DNA of 64,000 bases from an uncultured Niabella sp. (GCA_934486785.1 CAKSQK010000007.1:53745-117744); one strand, 5' to 3'. Counted from the stretch's first letter, positions 1 through 9,074 are shown. The notes: generated from the letters alone by a model not told the origin. Numbers and translations are program-made.

Positions 1-1466
1 TTTAGCGATTCGTCTTGTAACGGCTCATTTTCTTTGCCGGCCTCATCTGTAGTAAACTGTTGCTTGATTTTTTCAAGCGTAGAAATTTTTTTTGTTCCGT
101 TGGCCGTGCGGGGCACAGTGGCGGATGTTACCGGTTGCGCTGTACTTTTTACAGGCTGCGCCTGAACCTGTTTTTTTTCTGATACAGTTGGTTTATCTGT
201 TGCAATGGTAAGCTTAGCGCCGGGAGGTGGTGTTTCAGCAGGCCTTGCTGTTTTAGGCTTTTCAGGTTGCAGCGCCACGGGCTGAATTTTCCTGAAAGGC
301 AATGCCCCGGCTGGCTCACTCAGTTTTTTTTTAACAGCAATGGTGTTATTGCCGGCAGTAATGTGCATGGCCTGTTGCAAATAGCAAAGCTTTATCAATG
401 CAAGCTCTACATGCAGGCGCTTATTGCGCGCCGCGCGATAATTCAGTTCTGCTTCGCTTAAAATATTAAGTGCGCTGATCAATACCTGCGCCGGAATGGC
501 CGCCGCGGTGGATTTGTATTTTTCTTTAAAGCTTTCAACTGTATCAAGCAGGCCGGCCACTTTTTCATCCCTGCTTACAAGCAGGTTACGAATAAATTCT
601 GAAAAACCGTTCAGTACTATATCTCCTTCAAAACCTTTTTTATTAATGTCATCATACAGCAGCATGGCACCCGCCAGGTCTTGGTTCATCATCAAATCAA
701 TAAGCCTGAAATAGTAATCCTCATCTAAAATGTTCAAATGCTCCAGCACGTTGCTGTAGGTAAGCTCACCATTGGTAAAACTTACAATTTTATCCATAAT
801 GCTCAGCGCATCGCGCATACAGCCTTCGCTTTTCAGTGCAATGGTATGCAGGGCCGTTGTTTCAGCTTTTACATCTTCTTTTTCACATATCTGCACCAGG
901 TGTTCCACCGTATCATTGGTTGTAATGCGTTTAAAGTCGAAGATTTGGCAGCGGCTTAAAATAGTAGCTAATATTTTATGCTTTTCGGTGGTAGCTAAAA
1001 TAAAAATGGCATAGGGTGGCGGCTCTTCAAGCGTTTTTAAAAAAGCATTGAACGCGGCAGCACTCAGCATGTGCACCTCATCCACAATATATACCTTGTA
1101 CCTGCCAGCCTGCGGCGCGAAGCGCACCTGCTCTACCAACACACGAATATCATCTACCGAGTTGTTACTGGCAGCATCCAGCTCGTGAATATTAAGTGAA
1201 GCGCCATTGTTGAAGGATGTGCAGGAAGTGCAGGTGTTGCAGGCCTCGCCATCGGGTGTTTGATTTTCGCAGTTGATCGTTTTGGCCAGAATACGCGCAC
1301 AGGTAGTTTTCCCCACACCGCGCGGACCGCAAAACAAAAAGGCATGTGCCAGTTGGTTTTGCCTGATCGCATTTTTTAACGTGGTGGTAATATGCTCCTG
1401 CCCCACTACCGTATCAAAAGTCTGGGGCCTGTATTTACGCGCTGAAACAATAAATTTGGTATCCAT
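1..1466 (-). CDS. dnaX: DNA polymerase III subunit gamma/tau (C-terminus beyond window)
   Basis: ATP-driven clamp-loader subunit of the replicative polymerase. Reading the minus strand from ATG at 1466 gives 488 codons that stay open to the window edge, so the 3' end is missing. Seen: P-loop GPRGVGKT at residues 47-54, four zinc-type cysteines (66, 76, 79, 82), a VDEVHML Walker B region, and the SRC motif of AAA+ clamp loaders. After about residue 375 the sequence becomes a K/P/T/A-rich linker as in tau. The start is supported by AGGAG at 1474-1478 (minus strand), 7 nt before the ATG; such a clear Shine-Dalgarno is uncommon in Bacteroidetes. An A9 run lies in codons 379-381 (324-332), see findings. 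Identity is certain from the family motifs; the frameshift idea is inference. Confidence 0.96.
   Translation of the reverse strand, partial: MDTKFIVSARKYRPQTFDTVVGQEHITTTLKNAIRQNQLAHAFLFCGPRGVGKTTCARILAKTINCENQTPDGEACNTCTSCTSFNNGASLNIHELDAASNNSVDDIRVLVEQVRFAPQAGRYKVYIVDEVHMLSAAAFNAFLKTLEEPPPYAIFILATTEKHKILATILSRCQIFDFKRITTNDTVEHLVQICEKEDVKAETTALHTIALKSEGCMRDALSIMDKIVSFTNGELTYSNVLEHLNILDEDYYFRLIDLMMNQDLAGAMLLYDDINKKGFEGDIVLNGFSEFIRNLLVSRDEKVAGLLDTVESFKEKYKSTAAAIPAQVLISALNILSEAELNYRAARNKRLHVELALIKLCYLQQAMHITAGNNTIAVKKKLSEPAGALPFRKIQPVALQPEKPKTARPAETPPPGAKLTIATDKPTVSEKKQVQAQPVKSTAQPVTSATVPRTANGTKKISTLEKIKQQFTTDEAGKENEPLQDESL
324..332 (-). other. A9 slippery run in dnaX
   Basis: On the minus strand nine consecutive A form codons 379-381 of dnaX, at the border between the clamp-loader domains and the tau linker. 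Adding one A leads to a TGA two codons further on; losing one A makes TGA the next codon. Both products would be about 381-383 residues, a gamma-like length. Transcriptional slippage on an A9 run in dnaX is known from Thermus thermophilus; its use here is inferred. Confidence 0.5.
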
Positions 1467-1489
1467 CAATAATCTCCTGACTTAAACAA

Positions 1490-1515
1490 CAAATGTAACG
1501 GAAAGAAGGTTTCAA
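1490..1515 (-). promoter_or_regulatory. Putative dnaX promoter
   Basis: Minus strand: TACATTTG (1497 to 1490) fits the Bacteroidetes -7 element TAnnTTTG and lies 23 nt before the dnaX ATG. A TTG at 1515-1513 could be the -33 element, although the 15-nt gap is shorter than the usual ~19. Confidence 0.45.
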
Positions 1516-1647
1516 TTTTTTTCATGGGGAAAAGTTTGTACAAACACAACTTACGGCATACGTGATCTGGATTTTTTTATGATGTTTCCATCATCATATA
1601 AACAATCAACGTTACCGGTTATTCATAATTAAAATAAACCTTCAATG

Positions 1648-1695
1648 TTGTAACAAATATTCAATAGATTTGGTGAATTCATAAAAACAATTCAC
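1648..1695 (+). promoter_or_regulatory. Putative promoter and operator-like inverted repeat before the glycosidase-like gene
   Basis: TAGATTTG at 1665-1672 matches TAnnTTTG; a TTG lies at 1648-1650, with a short 14-nt gap. Immediately downstream a perfect inverted repeat GTGAATT/AATTCAC (1673-1679 and 1689-1695, 9-nt spacer) sits where the transcript would start and ends 15 nt before the ATG. It may be a repressor operator or a leader hairpin; no regulator gene is adjacent. Confidence 0.35.
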
Positions 1696-1710
1696 TTCAC
1701 TACTTTCAAC

Positions 1711-3834
1711 ATGAGATTTTTTGCCATTCTGCTTCTGACATTTGCATGCTCTTTTCAACTGGCTGGCCAGGCTAAAAAAACAAACATTGTTATTTACTCA
1801 AACGGAACTAATGATATTTCAGGTATTTTGAAAGCGAACCGTTACAGCTTCAGCACATATAAAGATCAATTACAGGCAGTAAAGGCTGCAAAAAATGGCG
1901 GAGGTGTTCTTTTTGTGGCAAATGATTATCCGGGGGTTCGCCTGGCGTTTGATAAAGGCGTGGAAGACCTGATTGTTAGAAAAAAATTAAAGGTGTTTAT
2001 AGAATATCCCGCTGCTTCAGCTAGGCTTGCAGTGCGGAATGACACCCTTAAAACGCACCTGGAAAGAGCGGTGGTTGCAACAAGCAAAATTCAAAACATG
2101 GATTCACTGGATCTTTTCGCAATACACAACGCGTACGTGGTAAGGTCGGCAGCAAAAAACCCGCTCATCATTGTGGCCAAAGTTGCGGGATTTGATAAGG
2201 CGCAGTACGGCATCAGCGATGTGAAACCTGATCCCATTCTTTTTCAGCAAGGCAATATAATGGTGGCTACTACGCGGCTGAGCAACGCTGTAACATCAAG
2301 GTTTGGCCCTATAGATCACGTAAAACCGGTGTGGGAACATATTTTACACCACCTCGACGCATCTGTTAGCTGGAAGCTTGACAAATGGCCGCTGCAGGTA
2401 AAACCGATGCATGACAAATTTAAAACTCTTTCAAAACAGGATTACCAGCAGGCAATCAACAAAGGCGTTGACTGGTTTTACAAAGGTAAATTTCTCATAC
2501 ATCCTTCCTGGGAAGATCAGTTTACAAAATACATTGGCCTGGAAAGCCCGCCTATAGATCCAAACCTGCCATCGGGCGACGGCTCATCGGGGTTATTAGA
2601 AGGGCAAATGTCACGCATTCTTATAGATGGCTCGCAGATGTACCGCTACTGGATACGTGCAGATTGCAACGCAGAAACCGCTTATGCCTTAAGCATTTTA
2701 GCCGGCGCTTCAAAAAAACATCAAAAAGTGGCAACCAATCTGTTAAACTACCTGTTTAAAACTTCAAACCTCAGGGCCGGCAATAAAAATGATCCCGCAT
2801 CGGCGAGTTACGGCCTGATCGGCTGGAGCACAAATGGCATCTATTCTGGTATATATTACGGTGACGACAATGCCAGGGTTTTGTTAGGCGCACTTGGCGC
2901 ATCCGCTTTGCTAAATAAGAGCGACTGGGACCGCTACATAGCCGAAGGCATTATTGCAAACTTTCGCACTACGGGCAAAAATGGCTTTCGCAGCGGAAAG
3001 CTGTTTGATGCAGCCATTAACGAAAAAGGATTGCCTGCCATCCAGGAAAATCCCCTGATCAATCCCCATCCGCATTACGAATCATGGATATGGGCCTGCT
3101 ATTTATGGTTATACGACAAAACGGGTTACAAACCTTTTTTGGAAAAGGCCAAACAAGCCATCACTATTACCATGAATGCTTATCCTAACTGGAAATGGAC
3201 CAATGGGATACAGCAGGAAAGAGCCAGGATGATACTGCCGCTGGCATGGCTTATACGGGTAGATGATACGCCCCAGCACCGGCAGTGGCTGGATATGATC
3301 GTAAGCAAACTACTCGAAAATATGGATGCTACCGGCGCCATTAGGGAAGAGCTGGGCTCTGCCGACAAAGGCAGCTACGGTGCTACCAAAACAAACGCTG
3401 ATTACGGCAAACATGAAGCTCCGCTGATTGCCCGCAACGGCGACCCCGTTGCCGATATGCTTTACACCACAAACTTTGGCTTTTTTGCGCTTAACGAAGC
3501 GGCCGCGGCCACCGGTAATCCCAAATACAAAAACGCGGTAAGTAAAATTGCCGATTTCCTGGTTAGGATACAGGTAAACAGCGCTGCACAACCCGCGCTT
3601 GACGGCGCATGGTTCAGGGCGTTTGATTACAACCGGTGGGATTACTGGGCATCCAATGCCGATATGGGCTGGGGCGCCTGGAACACACTTACCGGCTGGA
3701 CGCAAAGCTGGATCGTAACCACACTTGCGCTGCAACAGAACAATCAAAACCTATGGGATCTTTCTGCAAAATCAAATATTAAAGAAGAAGCCAATAAGGC
3801 CATCAGGCTCATGCTTGAACCGGAAATAAAATGA
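1711..3834 (+). CDS. Secreted glycosidase-like protein of unassigned family
   Basis: A 707-residue protein with a Sec signal peptide at residues 1-19. Residues ~25-200 form an alpha/beta region with short hydrophobic strands. From about residue 230 the sequence is helical and rich in W, Y, G and N (for example NPHPHYESW at ~451-457 and WDYWASNADMGWGAW near the end), the look of an (alpha/alpha)6 six-hairpin glycosidase or a polysaccharide lyase-like toroid. I cannot assign a named CAZy family. It is followed 55 nt later by a sugar symporter gene, which supports a role in releasing a sugar in the periplasm or outside the cell. The catalytic residues are not identified, so the activity is inference; the gene itself is secure from its length and signal peptide. 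Confidence 0.7.
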   Translation: MRFFAILLLTFACSFQLAGQAKKTNIVIYSNGTNDISGILKANRYSFSTYKDQLQAVKAAKNGGGVLFVANDYPGVRLAFDKGVEDLIVRKKLKVFIEYPAASARLAVRNDTLKTHLERAVVATSKIQNMDSLDLFAIHNAYVVRSAAKNPLIIVAKVAGFDKAQYGISDVKPDPILFQQGNIMVATTRLSNAVTSRFGPIDHVKPVWEHILHHLDASVSWKLDKWPLQVKPMHDKFKTLSKQDYQQAINKGVDWFYKGKFLIHPSWEDQFTKYIGLESPPIDPNLPSGDGSSGLLEGQMSRILIDGSQMYRYWIRADCNAETAYALSILAGASKKHQKVATNLLNYLFKTSNLRAGNKNDPASASYGLIGWSTNGIYSGIYYGDDNARVLLGALGASALLNKSDWDRYIAEGIIANFRTTGKNGFRSGKLFDAAINEKGLPAIQENPLINPHPHYESWIWACYLWLYDKTGYKPFLEKAKQAITITMNAYPNWKWTNGIQQERARMILPLAWLIRVDDTPQHRQWLDMIVSKLLENMDATGAIREELGSADKGSYGATKTNADYGKHEAPLIARNGDPVADMLYTTNFGFFALNEAAAATGNPKYKNAVSKIADFLVRIQVNSAAQPALDGAWFRAFDYNRWDYWASNADMGWGAWNTLTGWTQSWIVTTLALQQNNQNLWDLSAKSNIKEEANKAIRLMLEPEIK

Positions 3835-3889
3835 CGGCCTGAGCCTATCTAAAAACAACAACATCATTTAAAAATCTTCAAAATGTAAT

Positions 3890-5125
3890 ATGGCTGTAAT
3901 GTCTGCAAACAAACCGGCAGCAACAGGGGCGCCTGCCACTCCCGGGCAAAGCTATACACCCGCGCTCGTTGCAATGGCCGTGCTTTATTTTATGATGGGC
4001 TTCATCACCGTTTTAAATGATACGCTGGTACCGTTTTTTAAAATGGGTTTCACACTTACGTATGCGCAGTCATCGCTGGTACAGTTTTATTTTTTTCTTA
4101 CTTATGGCGTAATGTCCATACCTGCCGGGCGTATTGTTGAAAAAATTGGCTTTAAGCACGGCATGGTGCTTGGATTTTTTATTGCGGCCATCGGCGCTTT
4201 ATTGTTTTTCCCGGCCGCAATGCTGCACCAGTATTATGTTTTTCTGGGCGCGCTGTTTATTATTGTTATAGGCATTGTTCTATTGCAGGTAGCTGCCAAT
4301 CCCTATATTACGGTTTTGGGACCGGCACGTACCGCCTCTTCCCGTCTTACACTGATACAGGGAATCGGTTCAATCGGCACAACCACGGCGCCGGTCTTTG
4401 GCGCGTATTTTATACTGGCCGGCTTTGAAAAATCAAATGCTTCAAGCGATGCTGTCAAATACCCTTACCTGTTTATTGCCCTCACACTTTTATTGATTGC
4501 AGGCATCGTTTACCGGCTGAAACTCCCCGTCATTCCGACAGCGCCGGCAGCGGGTTCAGGTATGAAAGATCAAACCAAAAGCATTTTTTCATTCAGGAAC
4601 CTGAAATTTGGCGCCATTGCTATTTTCTTTTATGTTGGGGCTGAAGTAGCCATTGGCACTTTTCTTACCAATTATATTACCGCGCGGGTTGGCATTCCTG
4701 AATCAGAAGCAAATACTTACGTTTCTGTTTATTGGGGAAGTATGCTTGCAGGCCGTTTTTTAGGATCATCGATACTCAAATTTGTACAACCTTCCAAAAT
4801 GCTGGCACTTTGCGCCATGCTGGCTTTGATCTTTATCAGTGTCTCAATCAGCACTACGGGTTATTTATCGGTTTACACCATGCTGGGCGTGGGGTTATGC
4901 AATTCCATCATGTTTGCCATTATATTTTCACTTTCCGTTCAGGGTTTGGGAGCGCATACCACCAAAGCCTCGGGCATCTTGTCCACGGCCATCGTGGGCG
5001 GCGCAGTAGTGTCTTATTTACAGGGTGTGCTAATTGACCATTACTCCTGGGAAATTGCTTTTGCATTGCCACTTGTATGCTATGCCTATATTTTGTTTTA
5101 TGGGCTGAATGGCTATAAAACATAG
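3890..5125 (+). CDS. Sugar MFS transporter, FHS family (fucose/glucose-galactose permease type)
   Basis: 411-residue inner-membrane protein with about 12 hydrophobic segments. The FHS-family signatures are visible: MSIPAG after the second helix, a charged loop EKIGFKHG, and QVAANPYI in the fourth to fifth helix region. Members of this family are proton symporters for L-fucose, glucose/galactose or N-acetylglucosamine; the substrate here cannot be read from the sequence. The gene lies 55 nt behind the secreted glycosidase-like gene and is probably cotranscribed with it. A fucose substrate would connect it to the catabolic genes at 32.9-35.4 kb, but this is only suggestive. Confidence 0.88.
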   Translation: MAVMSANKPAATGAPATPGQSYTPALVAMAVLYFMMGFITVLNDTLVPFFKMGFTLTYAQSSLVQFYFFLTYGVMSIPAGRIVEKIGFKHGMVLGFFIAAIGALLFFPAAMLHQYYVFLGALFIIVIGIVLLQVAANPYITVLGPARTASSRLTLIQGIGSIGTTTAPVFGAYFILAGFEKSNASSDAVKYPYLFIALTLLLIAGIVYRLKLPVIPTAPAAGSGMKDQTKSIFSFRNLKFGAIAIFFYVGAEVAIGTFLTNYITARVGIPESEANTYVSVYWGSMLAGRFLGSSILKFVQPSKMLALCAMLALIFISVSISTTGYLSVYTMLGVGLCNSIMFAIIFSLSVQGLGAHTTKASGILSTAIVGGAVVSYLQGVLIDHYSWEIAFALPLVCYAYILFYGLNGYKT

Positions 5126-5166
5126 CTCAAAACAACCTGAACATAAACCATCAGGTTTGCAATCCT

Positions 5167-5175
5167 TAACTTTGC
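5167..5175 (+). promoter_or_regulatory. -7 promoter element before the phosphatase gene
   Basis: TAACTTTGC matches the Bacteroidetes TAnnTTTG core and ends 4 nt before the ATG at 5180, so the transcript would be leaderless or nearly so. No convincing -33 TTG is seen at the normal distance. Confidence 0.5.
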
Positions 5176-5179
5176 GGCC

Positions 5180-5638
5180 ATGAAGATTTTAATGGTTTGT
5201 TTGGGAAATATTTGCCGCAGCCCGCTGGCAGAAGGCATTTTGCAGCATAAAGCAGATGCAGCCGGGCTTAACTGGCAGGTAGACAGCGCCGGAACCAACG
5301 GCTATCACGTGGGCGAAGCCCCGCATAAGCTGTCGCAAAAAGTAGCAAAGCTCAATGGCATTGATATCAGCAAACAATGCGCCCGCAGGTTTTCAGCTTC
5401 CGACTTTGAAAAGTACGATAAAATATATGCCATGGCAGGCGATGTGATTGATGAAATGAAATGGATGGCGGGTAATAAATATGATGCATCGAAAGTAGAC
5501 CTGCTGATGAACGAACTGCTCCCCGGGCGTAACGAAGACATCCCTGATCCCTGGTATGGCACCGAACCGGGCTACCACACCACCTATGAAATGATTGATA
5601 AGGCAACGGATGCTTTAATCGGGAAACACAGTAAATAA
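5180..5638 (+). CDS. Low-molecular-weight protein-tyrosine phosphatase
   Basis: 152 residues, the usual length of the family. The P-loop CLGNICRS carries the nucleophile Cys7 and Arg13 (C-x5-R-S), and DPWYG in the C-terminal half provides the general-acid aspartate. Cytoplasmic enzyme that removes phosphate from tyrosine residues. In exopolysaccharide loci such enzymes counteract a BY-kinase, but no BY-kinase is adjacent here; the neighbours are a sugar symporter and hisS. The start is fixed by the -7 element just upstream and by the MKILMVCLGN beginning typical of the family. Confidence 0.95.
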   Translation: MKILMVCLGNICRSPLAEGILQHKADAAGLNWQVDSAGTNGYHVGEAPHKLSQKVAKLNGIDISKQCARRFSASDFEKYDKIYAMAGDVIDEMKWMAGNKYDASKVDLLMNELLPGRNEDIPDPWYGTEPGYHTTYEMIDKATDALIGKHSK

Positions 5639-5701
5639 AAACTGGCTATAAAAATTACAGTTACTGGTAATCGGTAACCGGAAACAATTAATACACAACA
5701 A

Positions 5702-7063
5702 GTGAAACCTTCAATACCACAGGGCACAAGAGATTTTGACGCGGCTACAGTGCGCAGGCGCAATTATATTTTCAATACCATTCGCGAAGTTTTTGAACTG
5801 TATGGCTACCAGCCGCTGGAAACCCCGGCTATGGAGAACCTTGACACCCTGATGGGTAAGTATGGCGAAGAGGGTGATAAACTGATCTTTAAAATTCTGA
5901 ATAACGGTCTCGATAATCCGGCAAAAGCAGAAAAAGTGCAACAGGGTTTTGCTAAAATAACGGAAGGCAAAAGCAGTAAAGACATTACAGAACGTGCCCT
6001 GCGTTATGACCTTACCATTCCTTTTGCACGCTACGTAGCCATGAATTATCACCAGTTGCCCATGCCTTTTAAGCGCTACCAGATGCAGCCAGTGTGGCGC
6101 GCAGACAGGCCGCAAAAGGGCCGTTATCGCGAATTTTACCAGTGCGATGCCGATGTGGTGGGAAGCAATAGTTTGCTGAATGAAGTAGACCTTGCCAACA
6201 TCTATACACAGGTATTTGCAACACTGGGCGTAGATATAGAGCTCCGCATCAACAACAGGAAAATTCTTGCCGCGCTTGCTGAAGTGTGTGGCGGTCCGGA
6301 TAAGATGATGGACATCACCATTGCTGTTGACAAGCTGGATAAAATTGGCCTTGATAAAGTAAAAGAAGAGCTGGCGCAGCGTGCACTATCTCCAAGTCAA
6401 ATAGCTATTATAGAAAGATATTTGCAGATAACAGGTACTGATAATGCAGATAAAATCGCTAACCTTTCCCAACTAATTGGCCATACCGAAATAGGTAAAA
6501 AGGGTATGGAAGAGATTGAATTTCTCCTCAGCTTTCAGCCCGCAGGAAGCAACAAGATTGTTACTGATTTTACTTTGGCCCGTGGCCTCAACTATTATAC
6601 GGGAATCATTTTTGAGGTGAAAGCAAAAGACGTGCAAATTGGCAGTATTGGCGGTGGTGGCCGGTATGACGATCTTACTGGTTTATTTGGCGTACCAAAC
6701 GTTCCTGGCGTAGGCATTTCGTTTGGTGTTGACAGAATTTATGATGTGTTGACCGAGCTTGACGCTTTTCCTGCTGAAGTTGCGGGGCATACACAAATTT
6801 TGTTTTTTAATTTGGGCGAAGCTGAAGCCGCCAAATCTTTTGAGCTAACAATGCAGTTGCGCGCGGCTGGTATTGGTTGTGAATTATTTCACGAGAACAC
6901 GAAATTCGACAAGCAGTTCAAATATGCAGAACGTAAAAATATTCCCTATGTGGCGATCATTGGCGCAAAGGAGCTGGAACAGCAGATAGCAAACATCAAA
7001 AACCTTACAACCGGCGAGCAGCGCCAGGTACCGTTTGCCCAATTGGCTGCTTTTAATTTATAA
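5702..7063 (+). CDS. hisS: Histidyl-tRNA synthetase
   Basis: 453-residue class II aminoacyl-tRNA synthetase that charges tRNA-His. The start codon is GTG at 5702, immediately giving the family N-terminus KPSIPQGTRDF. Seen: motif 2 region around RYQMQPVWRADRPQKGRYREF, the histidine-binding signature LARGLNYYTG, motif 3 with GGGGRYDDLTGLFG and GISFGVDRI, followed by an anticodon-binding domain. A short hairpin (AAACGG/CCGTTT, 7072-7089) lies just past the stop but has no T-tract. Confidence 0.97.
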   Translation: MKPSIPQGTRDFDAATVRRRNYIFNTIREVFELYGYQPLETPAMENLDTLMGKYGEEGDKLIFKILNNGLDNPAKAEKVQQGFAKITEGKSSKDITERALRYDLTIPFARYVAMNYHQLPMPFKRYQMQPVWRADRPQKGRYREFYQCDADVVGSNSLLNEVDLANIYTQVFATLGVDIELRINNRKILAALAEVCGGPDKMMDITIAVDKLDKIGLDKVKEELAQRALSPSQIAIIERYLQITGTDNADKIANLSQLIGHTEIGKKGMEEIEFLLSFQPAGSNKIVTDFTLARGLNYYTGIIFEVKAKDVQIGSIGGGGRYDDLTGLFGVPNVPGVGISFGVDRIYDVLTELDAFPAEVAGHTQILFFNLGEAEAAKSFELTMQLRAAGIGCELFHENTKFDKQFKYAERKNIPYVAIIGAKELEQQIANIKNLTTGEQRQVPFAQLAAFNL

Positions 7064-7143
7064 TTTGGTATAAACGGTATTACCCGTTTGGCATCAATTT
7101 TGAAAAAATATGCACACAACTTATTTTTTAAATTAAACCGGAT

Positions 7144-7236
7144 ATGAATATGAAAAATCGCGTTTCTTTAGTAGTAGGTAGTATTTACCTTGGCGGGGCA
7201 GCCCTATTTTATGCACTGTTAGCTTTAGTTGCATAA
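7144..7236 (+). CDS. Possible 30-residue single-span membrane peptide
   Basis: An ATG-initiated frame in the otherwise empty 345-nt gap between hisS and the DUF4836 gene. The product starts MNMKNR, followed by one hydrophobic stretch (residues ~7-30, rich in V, L, A, G) up to the stop. Positive residues before a single helix fit a small inner-membrane peptide. A weak hairpin with a T-run follows at 7255-7281, so gene and terminator could form a unit. No family is recognised; length alone cannot exclude chance. Confidence 0.45.
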   Translation: MNMKNRVSLVVGSIYLGGAALFYALLALVA

Positions 7237-7254
7237 ATAATTTTTAACTCTCAG

Positions 7255-7281
7255 AGCCCTATAAATGTTAAGGCTTTTTTT
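7255..7281 (+). terminator. Weak terminator-like hairpin
   Basis: AGCC/GGCT arms (7255-7258 and 7272-7275) followed by a run of T to 7281. The stem is only 4 bp with a partial extension, so this is a weak candidate for ending the hisS or small-peptide transcript. Confidence 0.35.
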
Positions 7282-7408
7282 ACGCCCTTTTCCCACTGTT
7301 CCGTTTAGCTGCTATTTATAATTGCTTGCCTAATTTCAGCAGGCTGTCAGTTCAGAATCTGTATTTTAGCATACCATTATACAGCATTTCATCATATAAA
7401 TAACTACA

Positions 7409-9055
7409 ATGAAACACAACATCATCCTGTTGCTCTGCCTCGGCACAATATTGTTATTTACAGCTTGTGACAAGGGTGGCAAAACGGGCTTACTCATTCC
7501 TGCTGATGCAGCTTTTGTATTGCATGCAGACCTCTCTTCGCTTTCTTCTAAACTTTCGTGGCAGGAAATACAGCAAACCTCATGGTATGCCGAAGTTCAA
7601 AAGCAGGCAGGCGACTCTCTGGCAAAGCAACTTTTGGCCAGCCCGTCCAGCTCAGGGCTTGATACAGATGGCAGCCTGGCATTGTTTTTAAAACGCAGCG
7701 GTAACAACGGTTACCTGGCGCTGCAGGGAAAACTTAAAAATGCAGAACAATTTGTTAGTACTCTTACAGCAGCGGGCAACAATCGGATTAGCATTGAAAA
7801 AGACGGCAACTTTAACTATGCCCGCATGGACGGCAATGACGATGCCACCATTTATTTTAACGATAAAATATTTGTATTTGTAGCTGATGCTTCTGAAACA
7901 AAAACAACAGGCAAAGGATTGCCACAACTGCAGGGCGGCGCAGAAAAATACCCGCTTGACAGCCTGCGGCATTTTGCCAAAAACATTTTTGGCCTGAAAG
8001 GTAAAAAGCTGCTTGACACCGACAAACGCTTTGCTGGCCTGGTAAGCGATAAAGCAGATTTTCATTACTGGATGAACAGTGGTTATTTGTATGGCGGCAT
8101 GCTATCTGGGCCCATGGCTATGATGAAGATTGGCGATGTGCTGGCAGGCAATATTTCTTCTGGCAAAGCCAATTTTGAAAATGGCAAAATAGTGGTAAGC
8201 GGCACACAGTATTATAACAGGTTGTTGGCAGATCTTTTTAAAAACCATGCAGGCAAACAGGTTGGCAATGAGTTGCTGAGCAAACTGCCAAATGAAAATG
8301 TGCTGGCAGCTTTTGCCATGAACTACAACCCTGGAGGCATAAAGGAAATGTTGAAACTGCTGGGCATGGATGGTATGGCCAACGCTGCCATGGCGCAACT
8401 GGGTTACAGCATTGACGAATTTGTGAAAGCCAATGCGGGCGAACTGGCTTTTGCCATTACAGGATATGCTGTTACAAGAAATATGGACACACTAAACCTT
8501 GAAAATGGCCAGACAATCACCTACGAAAATCAGAAACCCGAATTAAAATTTGTTTTTGGAACGGCTATTAATGATGCGCAGGCTTTTCAAAAACTGGTTG
8601 ATGTGGTTGGTAAAAATTTTAAAGATAAAATTACAATACCGGCGGATGCTTCTAAACAACTGGTTCATAAAACAGTGGGCAAATGGTTTGCATTTGGAAC
8701 AGATGGCGATGTAAACGCATTTTTCTCAGGCAACAAAAAACCGGCGTACAGCAATTCTTTCTCTGGCCATAATGGCGGCGGCTACTTGGATCTGCAGAAA
8801 ATTTTAACCACTATGGCCGCCAATAATCAAGATACGGCGTATAAAAAAATGTTTGATACATCCGCATCCTTTTGGAAAAACATGCATATGCATTGGGACG
8901 TGAAAGACGGTACGGCAACTTCTTACATTGAAGTCAATGTGGCGGATGCGCAAACCAATGCATTGAAACAATTGAACCGCTACTTCGACCAGCTTTACCT
9001 GGCTATGCCGGAAACAGATCAAAATGAAATTGAAATGAAAACAATAGGCCTTTAA
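7409..9055 (+). CDS. DUF4836 family lipoprotein
   Basis: 548 residues with a lipoprotein signal peptide ending in the lipobox FTAC (Cys20) followed by DKGGK. The mature N-terminus LLIPADAAFVLHADLSSL and the overall layout resemble DUF4836, a family of unknown function confined largely to Bacteroidetes. Expected in the cell envelope, exposed on the periplasmic or outer side. It stands alone between hisS and the convergent cdsA. The family assignment is from memory of the conserved start and length and should be treated as probable. Confidence 0.8.
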   Translation: MKHNIILLLCLGTILLFTACDKGGKTGLLIPADAAFVLHADLSSLSSKLSWQEIQQTSWYAEVQKQAGDSLAKQLLASPSSSGLDTDGSLALFLKRSGNNGYLALQGKLKNAEQFVSTLTAAGNNRISIEKDGNFNYARMDGNDDATIYFNDKIFVFVADASETKTTGKGLPQLQGGAEKYPLDSLRHFAKNIFGLKGKKLLDTDKRFAGLVSDKADFHYWMNSGYLYGGMLSGPMAMMKIGDVLAGNISSGKANFENGKIVVSGTQYYNRLLADLFKNHAGKQVGNELLSKLPNENVLAAFAMNYNPGGIKEMLKLLGMDGMANAAMAQLGYSIDEFVKANAGELAFAITGYAVTRNMDTLNLENGQTITYENQKPELKFVFGTAINDAQAFQKLVDVVGKNFKDKITIPADASKQLVHKTVGKWFAFGTDGDVNAFFSGNKKPAYSNSFSGHNGGGYLDLQKILTTMAANNQDTAYKKMFDTSASFWKNMHMHWDVKDGTATSYIEVNVADAQTNALKQLNRYFDQLYLAMPETDQNEIEMKTIGL

Positions 9056-9074
9056 GCGGTACTGCGCCGGTAAG

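Noticed and set aside
171-178. A8 run (minus strand) in the dnaX linker as a slippage site
   Set aside because: A slip by one added base does not lead to an immediate stop there, and A8 is less slippery than A9.
1154-1372. 72-codon minus-strand frame near the dnaX start
   Set aside because: It is in another frame than dnaX, whose P-loop and zinc cysteines read in the frame from 1466.
1579-1594. ATGATG/CATCAT inverted repeat upstream of the glycosidase-like gene
   Set aside because: Short, low complexity, not placed at a promoter element.
3310-3747. 145-codon minus-strand frame in the glycosidase-like gene
   Set aside because: No motif, and it lies completely within a longer gene with signal peptide and conserved aromatic pattern.
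7072-7089. Hairpin AAACGG/CCGTTT after hisS as terminator
   Set aside because: Six base pairs only and no T-run behind it.
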